Below are positions 56,232 to 64,000 of a stretch of 64,000 bases of DNA, piece by piece. Numbering within the stretch: position 1 is the first letter of the stretch; each line of letters starts with the position of its first letter. The notes beneath the pieces were generated by a model. It did no database searches. It was not told the origin of the DNA and saw nothing but the letters and a program-made list of their open reading frames with translations. The DNA comes from Mycobacterium lepraemurium. GTDB taxonomy: Bacteria > Actinomycetota > Actinomycetes > Mycobacteriales > Mycobacteriaceae. Where the stretch lies: assembly GCA_002291465.1 (NCBI GenBank), contig CP021238.1, positions 496,001-560,000 of the forward strand, read 5' to 3'. Position numbers and translations under genes: made by a program.

Positions 56232-56600
56232 ATGACAAGGAAGCTCAATCTCCTGGCGGCCTTCTCGATGTGCACTGCCCTCATGACGGCTTCCGGAGCG
56301 GTCGGCGGGCTCTGCCGCCCGCGCAGACGATCCGGGGGCAGCGCTGTACAACGGCATCAACCGGCTTCGCGGCCCATGCGGACCCGCATCGCGGCCGCGG
56401 GCTATCGGAGCAGATACTCGGATGAGATCGTGTTCTGGGGCACCGGGTCGGCTGCGAATCCCAACGTCGCCCTGGACTCGTGGATGCAAAGCCCGCCCCA
56501 CCGAGCGATCATCCTCAATTGCGGGTTCACCGCCGGCGGTTTCGCCACCGCCTTCGACGGCAACAAGATGACTGCCGTCGGCGATTTCGCGGCTGCGTAA
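56232..56600 (+). pseudogene. CAP-domain (SCP/PR-1) secreted protein, deleted and frameshifted
   Basis: ATG 56232 begins a signal peptide (MTRKLNLLAAFSMCTALMTA). The CAP start DPGAALYNGINRLRG lies in another frame at about 56325. The sequence then jumps to the C-terminal part DEIVFWGTGSAANPNVALDS, WMQSPPHRAIILNCGFT, AVGDFAAA, which is normal CAP. The helical middle with the first His/Glu of the CAP cavity is missing. A pseudogene with an internal deletion. Confidence 0.72.
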
Positions 56601-56629
56601 AACCTAACGGCGCCAATCCTTTTGGGCAG

Positions 56630-57135
56630 TCACACGTGGGGCAGCCATTTTGAGCCGTGTGGTGAAAGTATGAATCCGCGGTCTTGGGTGTCTTTGCATG
56701 CGGTAGTGCCTGAGTTATCGACACCGCAGATCACGCCATCGACTGTAATGGTGTGAAACGGTGGGAGAGTGCGGATTTGGTGCTCTTGGATGGTGGTATT
56801 GACGTACGGAGTTGATGTAGCGGGCTGGATTCCTGTGTCGGTGCCGACATACGTATAGGGGTTTTGTTCTTAGCCCCCATCCCCGGCAGGTTATTACCTG
56901 TACAGCCTGCGGCTGGCGGGTTGCCGAAGCCGCATGTTATGCCATCGGGCGTGACGAAATACACCTCATTGAGCGGCGGGCGACCAGGGTTGGGAAGGGC
57001 TATGGCGTAGTCGGAAGCCGCGACCGGCGCATAGCCACTCATATCTGGAAAGCCAGGCGAATCAGCCCGAGCGATACAGCCGAACGTAAGAGCACTAACA
57101 ACCGCGGTGGCGGCAATGAGCCTATTCCGTCGCAT
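56630..57135 (-). pseudogene. Small secreted Cys protein, frameshifted
   Basis: ATG 57135, signal peptide [20 protein letters not shown] with ARA cleavage site, then two similar units: [25 protein letters not shown] and, after a frameshift near 56865, [40 protein letters not shown] to TGA at 56630-56632. Each unit has two Cys, probably disulfide-linked. The frame change is in a CCCC/TTTT run and may be an error. Follows the truncated ESX effector on the same strand. Confidence 0.62.
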
Positions 57136-57142
57136 CCTGGTC

Positions 57143-57835
57143 CTATCGGTGGGCAGGCCGGCGGTCCGGCTTGCCTCTTACGTGAGAGGGTCGGACCGCC
57201 TGAAGTTGGTGTGCATCGGCACCCCATACCCGGGCGGGGTCGTAACCGTCTTTTGCCAGAGTTCCGCGCGCCGAATCCAATATCTCCGAGTAGGCGTTCC
57301 GGATTGAATTCATCTCCTTGACGGCATTACGCACGTCGTCCACTGCGTCGGCGTGTGCGTCCTTGATCAGTCGCTCCAGCTTGGCCCGCTCCGCCGCGGG
57401 CAGGTTGAGCTTCAAATCCTCTTTGGCCACGCCGATGAGTCTGTCGAGGAACATCAGCTCCCGTTCCAGCGTGGCGATCTCCTGAGCCCCGGCCTTTTGC
57501 GCCTCGGCGAGTGACGCGGCGATGCCTTCCAGATCGGCGGCGATCTTGGGCAGCTGCAGAGACTGCGCGCCAAGGGATTTGGTGACACGCTGCACCTCGT
57601 CGGAATTGTTGATCGGGTGGTCGCCGTTCTGGTGGTTCCAGGCCGCGTCGAAACGCTTACTGGCGTCCTGGAACGAGTGGTCGGTCTCCGCGGTACAGTG
57701 ACCGGCGGCGTGAAACGCCTCGGCCAACCGCTCGATCTGAAACAGGCTGCCGGCCTGCAGGCTTTGGTTGATCGCCCAGGGATCACCCCCGGCTGACGCG
57801 ATCAGCTCCGGTTCGCTGAGGTTCGTCAGCTCCAC
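57143..57835 (-). CDS. Truncated ESX-effector-like protein (N-terminal domain only)
   Basis: 230 residues from GTG 57835. Helical N-terminal domain: [60 protein letters not shown], and coiled-coil (about residues 95-185, [20 protein letters not shown]). The family, large mycobacterial proteins of about 700 residues linked to ESX secretion, continues after [16 protein letters not shown] with a long C-terminal region. Here it ends 18 residues later in an unrelated stretch ([17 protein letters not shown]), just before the secreted protein gene, as if the C-terminal two thirds had been deleted. Confidence 0.65.
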   Translation of the reverse strand: MELTNLSEPELIASAGGDPWAINQSLQAGSLFQIERLAEAFHAAGHCTAETDHSFQDASKRFDAAWNHQNGDHPINNSDEVQRVTKSLGAQSLQLPKIAADLEGIAASLAEAQKAGAQEIATLERELMFLDRLIGVAKEDLKLNLPAAERAKLERLIKDAHADAVDDVRNAVKEMNSIRNAYSEILDSARGTLAKDGYDPARVWGADAHQLQAVRPSHVRGKPDRRPAHR

Positions 57836-57918
57836 GGCATCGTTAGCGGTCGTCTGGCATCGACGAACATCGCCGCCCCCTTCTGAGCAGGTCTAACCCT
57901 ACTACCAAGAGGGCCGGC

Positions 57919-59052
57919 TCAGGTCGGGCTTCCGGCCAGCTTCCGCACTGTCAGGGCTTCGATGTCCTGGAACGGCCGCCCCTCGGGCCGGATCAGGTCG
58001 TGGAACCACACCTTGGGTACCGAGGTGTACGGATGATCCCATGACTCCCAGGGGAAGTAGGTCTGCGTCTTGCCGGCGACCAGGCCCCAGTTGATGGCGC
58101 CGACGTTGTGCCGCTTGGCCACCGGCAGGATGCTCTCGACGGTGCTGCCCCGCGGCCGGGCCATGTACTCGGTGCACAGGATCGGCCGGCCCAGCGGTGT
58201 GAGCTCGTTGATCCTCGACTCGAAGCCCGCGGGCTCGGCATACGAATGGAAGGTGATGACGTCGGCGTTGGCCAGCTGGATGTCGCTGATTGTGCTGCGG
58301 CCTTGCGGTTGTCCCCAATCCCCGCGCCACACCCCACTGGTGAGCGGCTGACTGGCATCGACCGCTCGCGCCCACCGAAATACCTGGGGCAGCAGGTTGG
58401 CGACGAGCTGCTCCTTGTCGCTCCGTTCGACGTTGCGGTACTGCCGCGCCGGGTTGTCCGGCTCGTTCCACAGGTCCCAGCCCAAAACCCGGTCGTCGTT
58501 GCGGAATTGGGTCATTACCGAGGTGACGTAGTCACGCATGACGGGGATGTAGCGGGGGTCGCCGAGACGCTCGGCGCCCGGACTCTGCACCCACCCGGAG
58601 TTGTGCACGCCCGGCCGCGGCGGGCGCTGGCGGCCGGCCCGGGGCTGCGGGTCCCAACACGAGTCGAAGAAGACGAACAGCGGCTTGATGCGATGTCGTG
58701 CGGCGATGTCGACGAATTGCCCAAGGCGGGTTTGGAACCCGCGCTGATCGGCGGCCCAGAGCTGATCATGAAGGAACACCCGCGCCGTGTTGTGACCGTA
58801 AAACTGGGCCCAGCCCAGCTCGGTGTCGATGCGCTGGGGATCGAAGGTGTCGGGCTGGAACATCTCCAGCTGGTTGATGGCGTTGGCCGGAATGTAGTTT
58901 GCTCCCACCAGCCAACCCTGCGCCTGATACCAGCGGTTGGCGCGCTCGGGCGACCACCGGCCAGCTTCCTCCGCCGAGGCCCGGGGCGCCCCGGCAACTG
59001 CGGCGCCCGCCGCCAGCAGCAGGGGAAGCTTCAGGGCCGTTCGTCGTTCCAC
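57919..59052 (-). CDS. Secreted GH5-like glycoside hydrolase (cellulase-family)
   Basis: 377 residues from GTG 59052. Twin-arginine-like signal (MERRTALKLPLLLAAGAAVA, cleavage near ASAEE). TIM-barrel glycosidase landmarks: WDLWNEPDN (acid/base Glu) and ILCTEYMARPRG (nucleophile Glu), with FHSYAEP between. Acts on beta-linked polysaccharide, the exact substrate unknown. A Trp-rich end (YFPWESWDHPYT). Intact. Third secreted glycosidase in the window (with GH16 and GH6). Confidence 0.85.
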   Translation of the reverse strand: MERRTALKLPLLLAAGAAVAGAPRASAEEAGRWSPERANRWYQAQGWLVGANYIPANAINQLEMFQPDTFDPQRIDTELGWAQFYGHNTARVFLHDQLWAADQRGFQTRLGQFVDIAARHRIKPLFVFFDSCWDPQPRAGRQRPPRPGVHNSGWVQSPGAERLGDPRYIPVMRDYVTSVMTQFRNDDRVLGWDLWNEPDNPARQYRNVERSDKEQLVANLLPQVFRWARAVDASQPLTSGVWRGDWGQPQGRSTISDIQLANADVITFHSYAEPAGFESRINELTPLGRPILCTEYMARPRGSTVESILPVAKRHNVGAINWGLVAGKTQTYFPWESWDHPYTSVPKVWFHDLIRPEGRPFQDIEALTVRKLAGSPT

Positions 59053-59379
59053 GATGTGACGATAAGTTTTCGGGGCGATTTCCTCGGGATTTGCTCAGCG
59101 CGTCGCGCCAGGTTGAAGATAACGATTGTTACCGGGCCGTCATCGTGACCAATCCGTGACCAGCCGCCCCCGGCGCGCCCCGGCCCATCGCGAACGTCGG
59201 CAAGGTTACAATCGCCCGGTCGCGCCCTAACCCGTTGGTGGACAACGAGTCCGGTAACCCGATCGGTGTCTGCGGCGGCCTGCGGCCATCATCGTCGATG
59301 ACGGCGCACGGGAAAATCCATCCCAGCCAGTCGGCAGAATTACTTCAAACTTCACCCCCGCGAGCGCAATACTGAACGG
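59053..59379. other. Intergenic stretch between divergent genes
   Basis: 327 bases between the GH5 gene (minus) and the DUF2237 gene (plus). I see no gene, RNA or repeat. GATAACGATTGTTACC at 59118-59133 is AT-rich and slightly Zur-like, but weak. Presumably the two promoters. Confidence 0.5.
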
Positions 59380-59766
59380 GTGCCTGATCGAAACGTGCTA
59401 GGCGGTCCGCTGCAACCCTGTGGCACCGATCCGCTCACCGGTTTCTACCGCGACGGCTGTTGCTCGACGGGACCGCAGGACTTTGGGCGGCACACGATTT
59501 GCGCCGTGATGACCGCCGAATTCCTGGAGCACCAGCGTTCCATCGGCAACGACTTGCTGACGCCGGTTCCCGAGTACCGGTTCCCCGGTCTGCTGCCCGG
59601 CGACCGCTGGTGCGTGACCGCGCTGAACTGGCTGCGTGCGCATCACGACGGGTGCGCGGCCCCGGTAGTGTTGGCGTCGACGCACGAGAGCACCCTTGAG
59701 GTCGTGCCGCTGGAAGCGCTGCAGGAACACAAGATCGACGTTCCCGACGACCTGGCCAACCTCTAG
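59380..59766 (+). CDS. DUF2237-family protein
   Basis: 128 residues from GTG 59380: MPDRNVLGGPLQPCGTDPLT then GFYRDGCCSTGPQDFGRHTI, CAVMTAEFLEHQRSIGNDLL, PGDRWCVTALNW. This is the complete DUF2237 pattern, with several conserved Cys that could bind metal. Widespread bacterial family of unknown function. Intact. Confidence 0.85.
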   Translation: MPDRNVLGGPLQPCGTDPLTGFYRDGCCSTGPQDFGRHTICAVMTAEFLEHQRSIGNDLLTPVPEYRFPGLLPGDRWCVTALNWLRAHHDGCAAPVVLASTHESTLEVVPLEALQEHKIDVPDDLANL

Positions 59767-59785
59767 GATCCCGGTCGGTTCCGCG

Positions 59786-60907
59786 GTTGACGACATCGAC
59801 TTCGACGACCTGACCTCGCCCCGGCTCACCGACATCCAACGTCAGATCCTGGAGTTCACCGAGGCCAAGCCCGTCGATCTCGACATCGACCGGATGCTCG
59901 CCGAGGCCATCGAACAGGCCGGCCTGCCCGGCGCCGACCTCGACGACACGCACGGCTTCGTCGACCGTCTGCACGTCCACGCCGCGGCGATCGAAGCCGA
60001 CCACGGGCTGCGCCAGCTCACCCGGGGGGTCGCTGCGGCAACGCGTGGTACGGCTGCTGCGCAACCGGTTGTCGCTGACCGAGCTGCTCCAGCGGTATCC
60101 CGAGATCGAGTCCATCCCGATCGAGCAGCCGTTCATCGTCGTCGGGATGCCGCGTTCGGGCACCACGCATCTGGTGAACCTGATCGCCTGCGACCCGCGC
60201 CGGCGCGCACTGCCCTATTGGGAGAGCCAGGAAGTCGATCCCGGCCCGTGGTCAGGGCCCCGACGTCTTCGGTGTCGACCCCCGGTGCCCGCGCCAAGGC
60301 GGAACACGAGGCGCTGATGGCCAGCGCACCCGTGGTGGCCGCCATGCACGACCGGTTTCCCGAGGCGATCGAGGAGGAAGTGGAACTGCTCGACCTCGAT
60401 CTGACCTCCTATGTCCTGGAATGGCATGCGCGGGTGCCCGACTGGCGCGATCACTACCTGAGCCTGGACCAAACCCGGCACTACGCCTACTTGGAGAAGG
60501 TTTTGCAGGCGTTGACCTTCCTGCGCGGGCCGCGGACCTGGGTGCTCAAAAGTCCGCAGCACTGCGAGCAGGTCGGCCCGCTGATGGCGACCTTCCCCGA
60601 TGCGACAGTCGCGTTCACGCACCGCGACCCCGTCGCGGTGATCCAGTCGGCGATCACCATGATGGCCTACTCGGATCGGTTGCGCCGTACGAGCATTGAT
60701 CCGCAGTGGCTGCTGGACTACTGGAGCGCTCGGGCGCACCTGGCCGCCGACCGCGCGCTGCACGCGATTCACCTCGCCCAGCTGCTGCCGGCCGAACATC
60801 CGGGGGCACGCGAGGTGCTGCGTCAGGCCCATGAAAAACTTCTGGCCAGCAGCACGAACTTCTGGGAAAGTGCCTGGCTGCGCCACCAGGTAGCGAGGAA
60901 CTCATGA
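59786..60907 (+). pseudogene. Sulfotransferase-family gene, frameshifted and fused to another gene's 3' end
   Basis: Reads VDDIDFDDLTSPRLTDIQRQ with GTT where a GTG start is expected, so initiation may be lost. Frameshift near 60030, then RVVRLLRNRLSLTELLQRYP and the PAPS-binding loop VGMPRSGTTHLVNLIACDP; another break near 60250, then ALMASAPVVAAMHDRFPEAI and WVLKSPQHCEQVGPLMATFP, AFTHRDPVAVIQS (3'-phosphate loop). After AHLAADRALHAI the sequence changes to LAQLLPAEHPGAREVLRQAH, EKLLASSTNFWESAWLRHQ, which looks like the C-terminus of an alkylsulfatase/MBL-type hydrolase. A deletion fusion as well as frameshifts. Confidence 0.7.
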
Positions 60908-61385
60908 CGGCATTCGCGCTGCGGCCCGAGGATTTTTATCACACGGGCATCATCGTGCCCGACCTCGAGGTGGCGATGGCCCGGCTGAGCGCGCTCGCCG
61001 GGTACCGGCGGATCACCCCGGTCAGCTACACGCTGCCGTTCCGCACCGTGAGCGGAACCCGGGAAGTGACTGCGACTTTCGTCTACTCGCTGCAAGTCCC
61101 CCACGTCGAGCTCATCCAGGAGGTACCGGGCACCGCCTGGGTGGCCGCCCCGGCAACGCGGTCCATCACCTCGGCTACTGGTGCGACGATCTGGCGCAGA
61201 GCGCACAGCTGTTGGAAAACAACGGTTTTGCGTTCGAAGCGACTGCCGACACCACCGCCCCAGATCTGGCGTTGTTCGCCTACTACGTCGATGCTGCGGG
61301 CACCCGCGTCGAGATCGTCGACCGCGCCCTGTTTCCCGATTTCCCCGCCTTCCTGCAGTCCGCCGCCGCGCCGGAAGCACAGTGA
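60904..61385 (+). pseudogene. VOC/glyoxalase-family protein, frameshifted
   Basis: ATG 60904 overlaps the previous stop. MTAFALRPEDFYHTGIIVPD, LEVAMARLSALAGYRR is a VOC half with a metal-binding His. A frameshift near 61150 in CCCC shifts to NAVHHLGYWCDDLAQSAQLL, GTRVEIVDRALFPDF, ending at TGA 61383-61385. About 160 residues if repaired. Function within this catabolic-looking cluster unknown. Confidence 0.7.
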
Positions 61386-61398
61386 GGCGGTCCCCGGC

Positions 61399-62370
61399 AT
61401 GCTGTTGACGGTACTGCGCTTCAACTTCGCCTCCCCGCAGGGTGATCCACGCACCCAGAGCCGGCTGATGAGCGCCGCGCTCGAGCTGGAGCAGTGGGGC
61501 GAATCCCACGGCATCACGGCGGTCAGCGTCGGCGAGCATCACGCGACCGGGCACGGCTGGAGCTGCAACCCGATCATGGCCGCGGCGATGTTCTTGACGC
61601 GCACCTCGACGCTGATCGCCAGCGTGGATTGCGCCCTGCGCCCGCTGTGGAACCCGGTCCGGCTCGCCGAGGACATTGCGCTCGTCGACAACGTGAGCCG
61701 GGGCCGGCTGCACACCACGGTGGGTTTGGGCTACCGGTCCGTCGAATACGACGCGCTGAGAGCCGATTTCGGCCGACGCGGCGCGCTGATGGACAGCGGA
61801 TGCTGGCCGTCTGGTCCGGCGGTGGCGGGCCGGCGGGAATCTGCGCCGGCACCTGGACCCGGCCGCATCCACCGTTGTACGTCGGCGGGGGCGCGTGGGC
61901 CACGGCGCGTCGCGCAGCCCGGTTCCGGCTGCCGCTCAGCCTCGCCGATCACCTCCCTGACATCGCCGACTACTACCGCGAACTGTGCGCCGAGATCGAC
62001 CTGGCCCCAGTGGTTCTCATGCCGGGACCGGTCAACCGGGGCATGATCTACCTGCACGCGGATCCCGAGCGGGCGTGGGCCGAACTCGGCGACCACATCC
62101 TGTGGGAGGCGGTCACCTACGGCGGATGGTCAACCGACCAGGGTTCCCTCATGCACCTGCCGGGCGTGCAGACCCTCGACGAGGTCCGGGCATTGGGCCA
62201 CTACCGCTGTCTGACTCCCGACCAGCTGATCGCCGAGGTGCGCGACGCGCCCGATTTTGGCCCGATCGTCCTGCACCCCCTGGTCGGCGGCATGCCGGTC
62301 GAGGAAGCCTGGCGGTCGGTCCAGTTGCTCACCGACAAGGTGCTGCCCGCGCTGAAGGGCGGCGGCGCTC
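61399..62370 (+). pseudogene. Luciferase-like (LLM) flavin-dependent oxidoreductase, frameshifted
   Basis: ATG 61399, MLLTVLRFNFASPQGDPRTQ. Family landmarks VSVGEHHATGHGWSCNPIMA (EHH) and ALVDNVSRGRLHTTVGLGYR are in place. A frameshift near 61795 moves the reading to LAVWSGGGGPAGICAGTWTR, PPLYVGGGAWATARRAARF, through DAPDFGPIVLHPLVGGMPVE. The 3' end lacks a clear stop and runs into the convergent GntR gene. Probably inactive. Confidence 0.72.
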
Positions 62371-63025
62371 AGCGCTCGCCGTCGCGGTGCTGTTCCAGCC
62401 ATTCGGCCAGCGAGCGTCCGGCATCCAGGATGTGTCGTTCGGCGATGGCGCGGGCGCGCTCGACGTCCTTGTCGCCGAGCGCGTCGAGCAACTGCGCATG
62501 CTCGTCGAGCGAATGCTTCTCGTGCTCGGGGAACAAGGTCAGGAAATTGGTCGGCACCACGCGGGCGGCGTGCTTGATCTGGTTCGCCAGCCGCGGCGAG
62601 TGCGCGGCCCGGTGGATCATCTGATGGAAATGCCAATTGGCCTCGCCGATGCTGTCGTCACCGGACTTCGCGACCACCTCGGCGGCCAGCTCGCGCAGCG
62701 TCGCCAATTCCTCGGGGCCGATCCGTTCGGCCGCCCAGGCCGCGGCCTGGCCGGTCAGCACGCCGAGAATGGTGAAGCTGTCCAGCACGTCCTGGGGGCT
62801 GATTCCGATCACCGTGACGCCGCTGCGTGGGGCGACCTGAATAAGGCCCTCGAACGACAGCTCCAGCAGCGCCTCGCGCACCGGGGTCCGGCTGGTGGCG
62901 AATTCGGCGGTGATGGTGTCGAGGTCGATCCGCGAACCGGCCGGCAGGGCGCCGGTCAGGATGCGGTCACGCAGTTCGCGGGCCGCGCGTTCCCGCACCG
63001 TCCCGGAGATGTCGATCGCCGCCAC
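62369..63025 (-). CDS. GntR-family regulator, FCD subfamily
   Basis: 218 residues from GTG 63025. Winged HTH at about residues 5-75: RERAARELRDRILTGALPAG, TITAEFATSRTPVREALLEL. The C-terminal FCD domain has the metal/ligand His residues (WHFHQMIHRAAHS, ERHILDAG). Likely controls the neighbouring monooxygenase genes; a palindrome that could be its operator is at 63052-63068, between it and the divergent NtaA-like gene. Intact. Confidence 0.9.
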   Translation of the reverse strand: MAAIDISGTVRERAARELRDRILTGALPAGSRIDLDTITAEFATSRTPVREALLELSFEGLIQVAPRSGVTVIGISPQDVLDSFTILGVLTGQAAAWAAERIGPEELATLRELAAEVVAKSGDDSIGEANWHFHQMIHRAAHSPRLANQIKHAARVVPTNFLTLFPEHEKHSLDEHAQLLDALGDKDVERARAIAERHILDAGRSLAEWLEQHRDGER

Positions 63026-63051
63026 GCCCGAACAATACCAGACGCGACATT

Positions 63052-63068
63052 TGATATCTAAAATATCA
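63052..63068. promoter_or_regulatory. Candidate GntR operator
   Basis: TGATAT-CTAAA-ATATCA, an exact 6-bp inverted repeat in a short AT-rich patch between two divergent genes, 27 bp upstream of the gntR start and 19 bp upstream of the monooxygenase start. Autoregulation and joint control are inferred. Confidence 0.6.
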
Positions 63069-63086
63069 GATGTTAAATTTCAAACC

Positions 63087-64000
63087 GTGCGCGCCGACAA
63101 GATGGCCTTCGTTACCTTCATGCAGGCGAGCAGCACCTCCGTGTACGCGGGATCGTGGCGGCACCCGGCCACCGAGCACCGCTACCTGGGCGCCGCCTAC
63201 TACGCCAAGATCGGCCGATAGCTCGAAGAGGGCTGCTTCGACCTGATGTTCTTCGACGACCGCCTCGCCATGCCGGGCGTGTATGGCGGCTCGGTGGGCG
63301 AGGCCGTGCGCTACGGCGCCCGCCCGGTCAAGCTGGACCTCGGCATGATCCTCGGCGTGCTGGCGCAGGCCACCTCCAGGATCGGGTTGGGCGCAACGTA
63401 CTCGACCACCTATTACCCGCCGTTCCATGTGGCACGCACGTTCGCGTCGCTGGATCACCTCGCCGGCGGCCGCGCCGCGTGGAACGTGGGCACCTCGGTC
63501 AACGACAGCGAGGCGCAGAACTTCGGCGTCGACGCCCATCTCGGCCACGACGAAAGATACGACCGGGCCGACGAATTCATGGACGTGGTGACAGGCCTGT
63601 GGGACACCCTGGGAGGACGACGCCGTGCTGCACGACGGGTGTCCGGCCGGTACGCGAACCCCGCGAAGGTGCACGAACTCAGCCACGTCGGTGAATTCTT
63701 TTCCGCGTGTGGACCGTTGACGGTGCCGCGCACCCCGCAGGGCCAGCCGGTGATCATCCAGGCCGGGTCGTCGGGGCGCGGACGCGAATTCGCTTCCCGC
63801 TGGGCGGAATTGATCTTCGCCGGTGACCCGGGCATCGACGTCGCCCGCAGCCACTACGCCGACCAGAAGGACCGCATCGCCGACGCCGGCCGCGACCCCG
63901 CCGCGGTTCGGATCTGTCCGATGGCCTATGCCGTGGTGGGCGAGTCCGAGGCCTATGCCAAGGACCGCGAGGCGATGCTCCTCAACGATCTGGTGCATCC
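63087..64000 (+). pseudogene. NtaA/SnaA/DszA-type flavin monooxygenase, broken, incomplete at right edge
   Basis: GTG 63087, VRADKMAFVTFMQASSTSVY, ending first at TAG 63219-63221 after YAKIGR. The same frame goes on with LEEGCFDLMFFDDRLAMPGV and the family core GLGATYSTTYYPPFHVARTF, ASLDHLAGGRAAWNVGTSVN, ERYDRADEFMDVV. A frameshift near 63610 (WDTWEDDAVLHD in another frame) is followed by RVSGRYANPAKVHEL and QGQPVIIQAGSSGRGREFAS in the first frame up to the window end. A FMNH2-dependent enzyme acting on chelators, thioethers or similar. One stop and frameshifts make it dead. Confidence 0.78.

Noticed and set aside
59118..59133. GATAACGATTGTTACC as a further Zur-type box
   Set aside because: Only one half resembles the other boxes and no zinc-related gene is next to it.

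Overview
The window is high-GC mycobacterial DNA. It holds a complete ESX-3 type VII secretion locus flanked by PE/PPE genes, many GTG/TTG starts with ATGA/GTGA overlaps, two tRNAs, and long blocks in the same gene order as M. tuberculosis (Rv0282-Rv0294, Rv0307c-Rv0315, Rv0320-Rv0321, Rv3761c-Rv3752c). These gene-order comparisons are from memory, not from a search. Accessory content (GAP-family pair, mannitol dehydrogenase, extra DUF732 and polymorphic-toxin genes) fits a slow grower of the M. avium complex. About twenty genes are frameshifted, nonsense-mutated, truncated or fused across deletions, while core operons stay open. That pattern suggests a decaying genome, and M. lepraemurium is my best guess, by inference only. 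Some single-base frameshifts lie in G/C runs and could be assembly errors; internal deletions, gene fusions and in-frame stops cannot be explained that way.

Layout. 1-4.7 kb: zinc-responsive block with Zur-type boxes: an intact PPE gene, a broken permease plus its partner, zinc-independent ribosomal proteins L33 and L28, and a broken CobW-like gene fused to a PPE tail. 4.9-19.6 kb: eccA3-eccB3-eccC3-PE5-PPE4-esxG-esxH-espG3-eccD3-mycP3-eccE3, all open, preceded by a Zur box and an IdeR-type box; mycP3 has Gly where the catalytic Ser should be. 19.6-22 kb: a broken hydrolase-like gene and a truncated tam at a large deletion. 22-32.3 kb: PAP2 phosphatase, YkuD protein, SnoaL/TetR pair, Rv0311-Rv0315-like genes with insertions. 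32.3-42.6 kb: accessory region with a GT-C glycosyltransferase, two GAP proteins, decayed mannitol dehydrogenase, an L,D-transpeptidase, and a type VII polymorphic toxin with a DUF6883 C-terminus, coupled to a DUF4926 putative immunity gene, next to decayed WXG100 genes. 42.7-45.2 kb: tRNA-Gly, a secreted protein, dcd and a broken DUF7159 gene. A rearrangement point at about 45.15 kb leads to 45-55 kb: kinase-like genes, the proXVWZ osmoprotectant ABC transporter, a glycolipid-binding-like protein, tyrA, tadA with its partner, and tRNA-Ser. 55-64 kb: GH6 and GH5 secreted glycosidases, a truncated ESX effector, and a decayed sulfotransferase / VOC / luciferase-like / GntR / NtaA-like cluster that runs off the right edge.

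Together the best-preserved functions are metal-responsive secretion (ESX-3 with EsxG/EsxH and PE5/PPE4, which support mycobactin-dependent iron use), envelope remodelling (YkuD proteins, glycosidases), osmoprotectant uptake, and housekeeping tRNA editing, tyrosine synthesis and dUTP metabolism.
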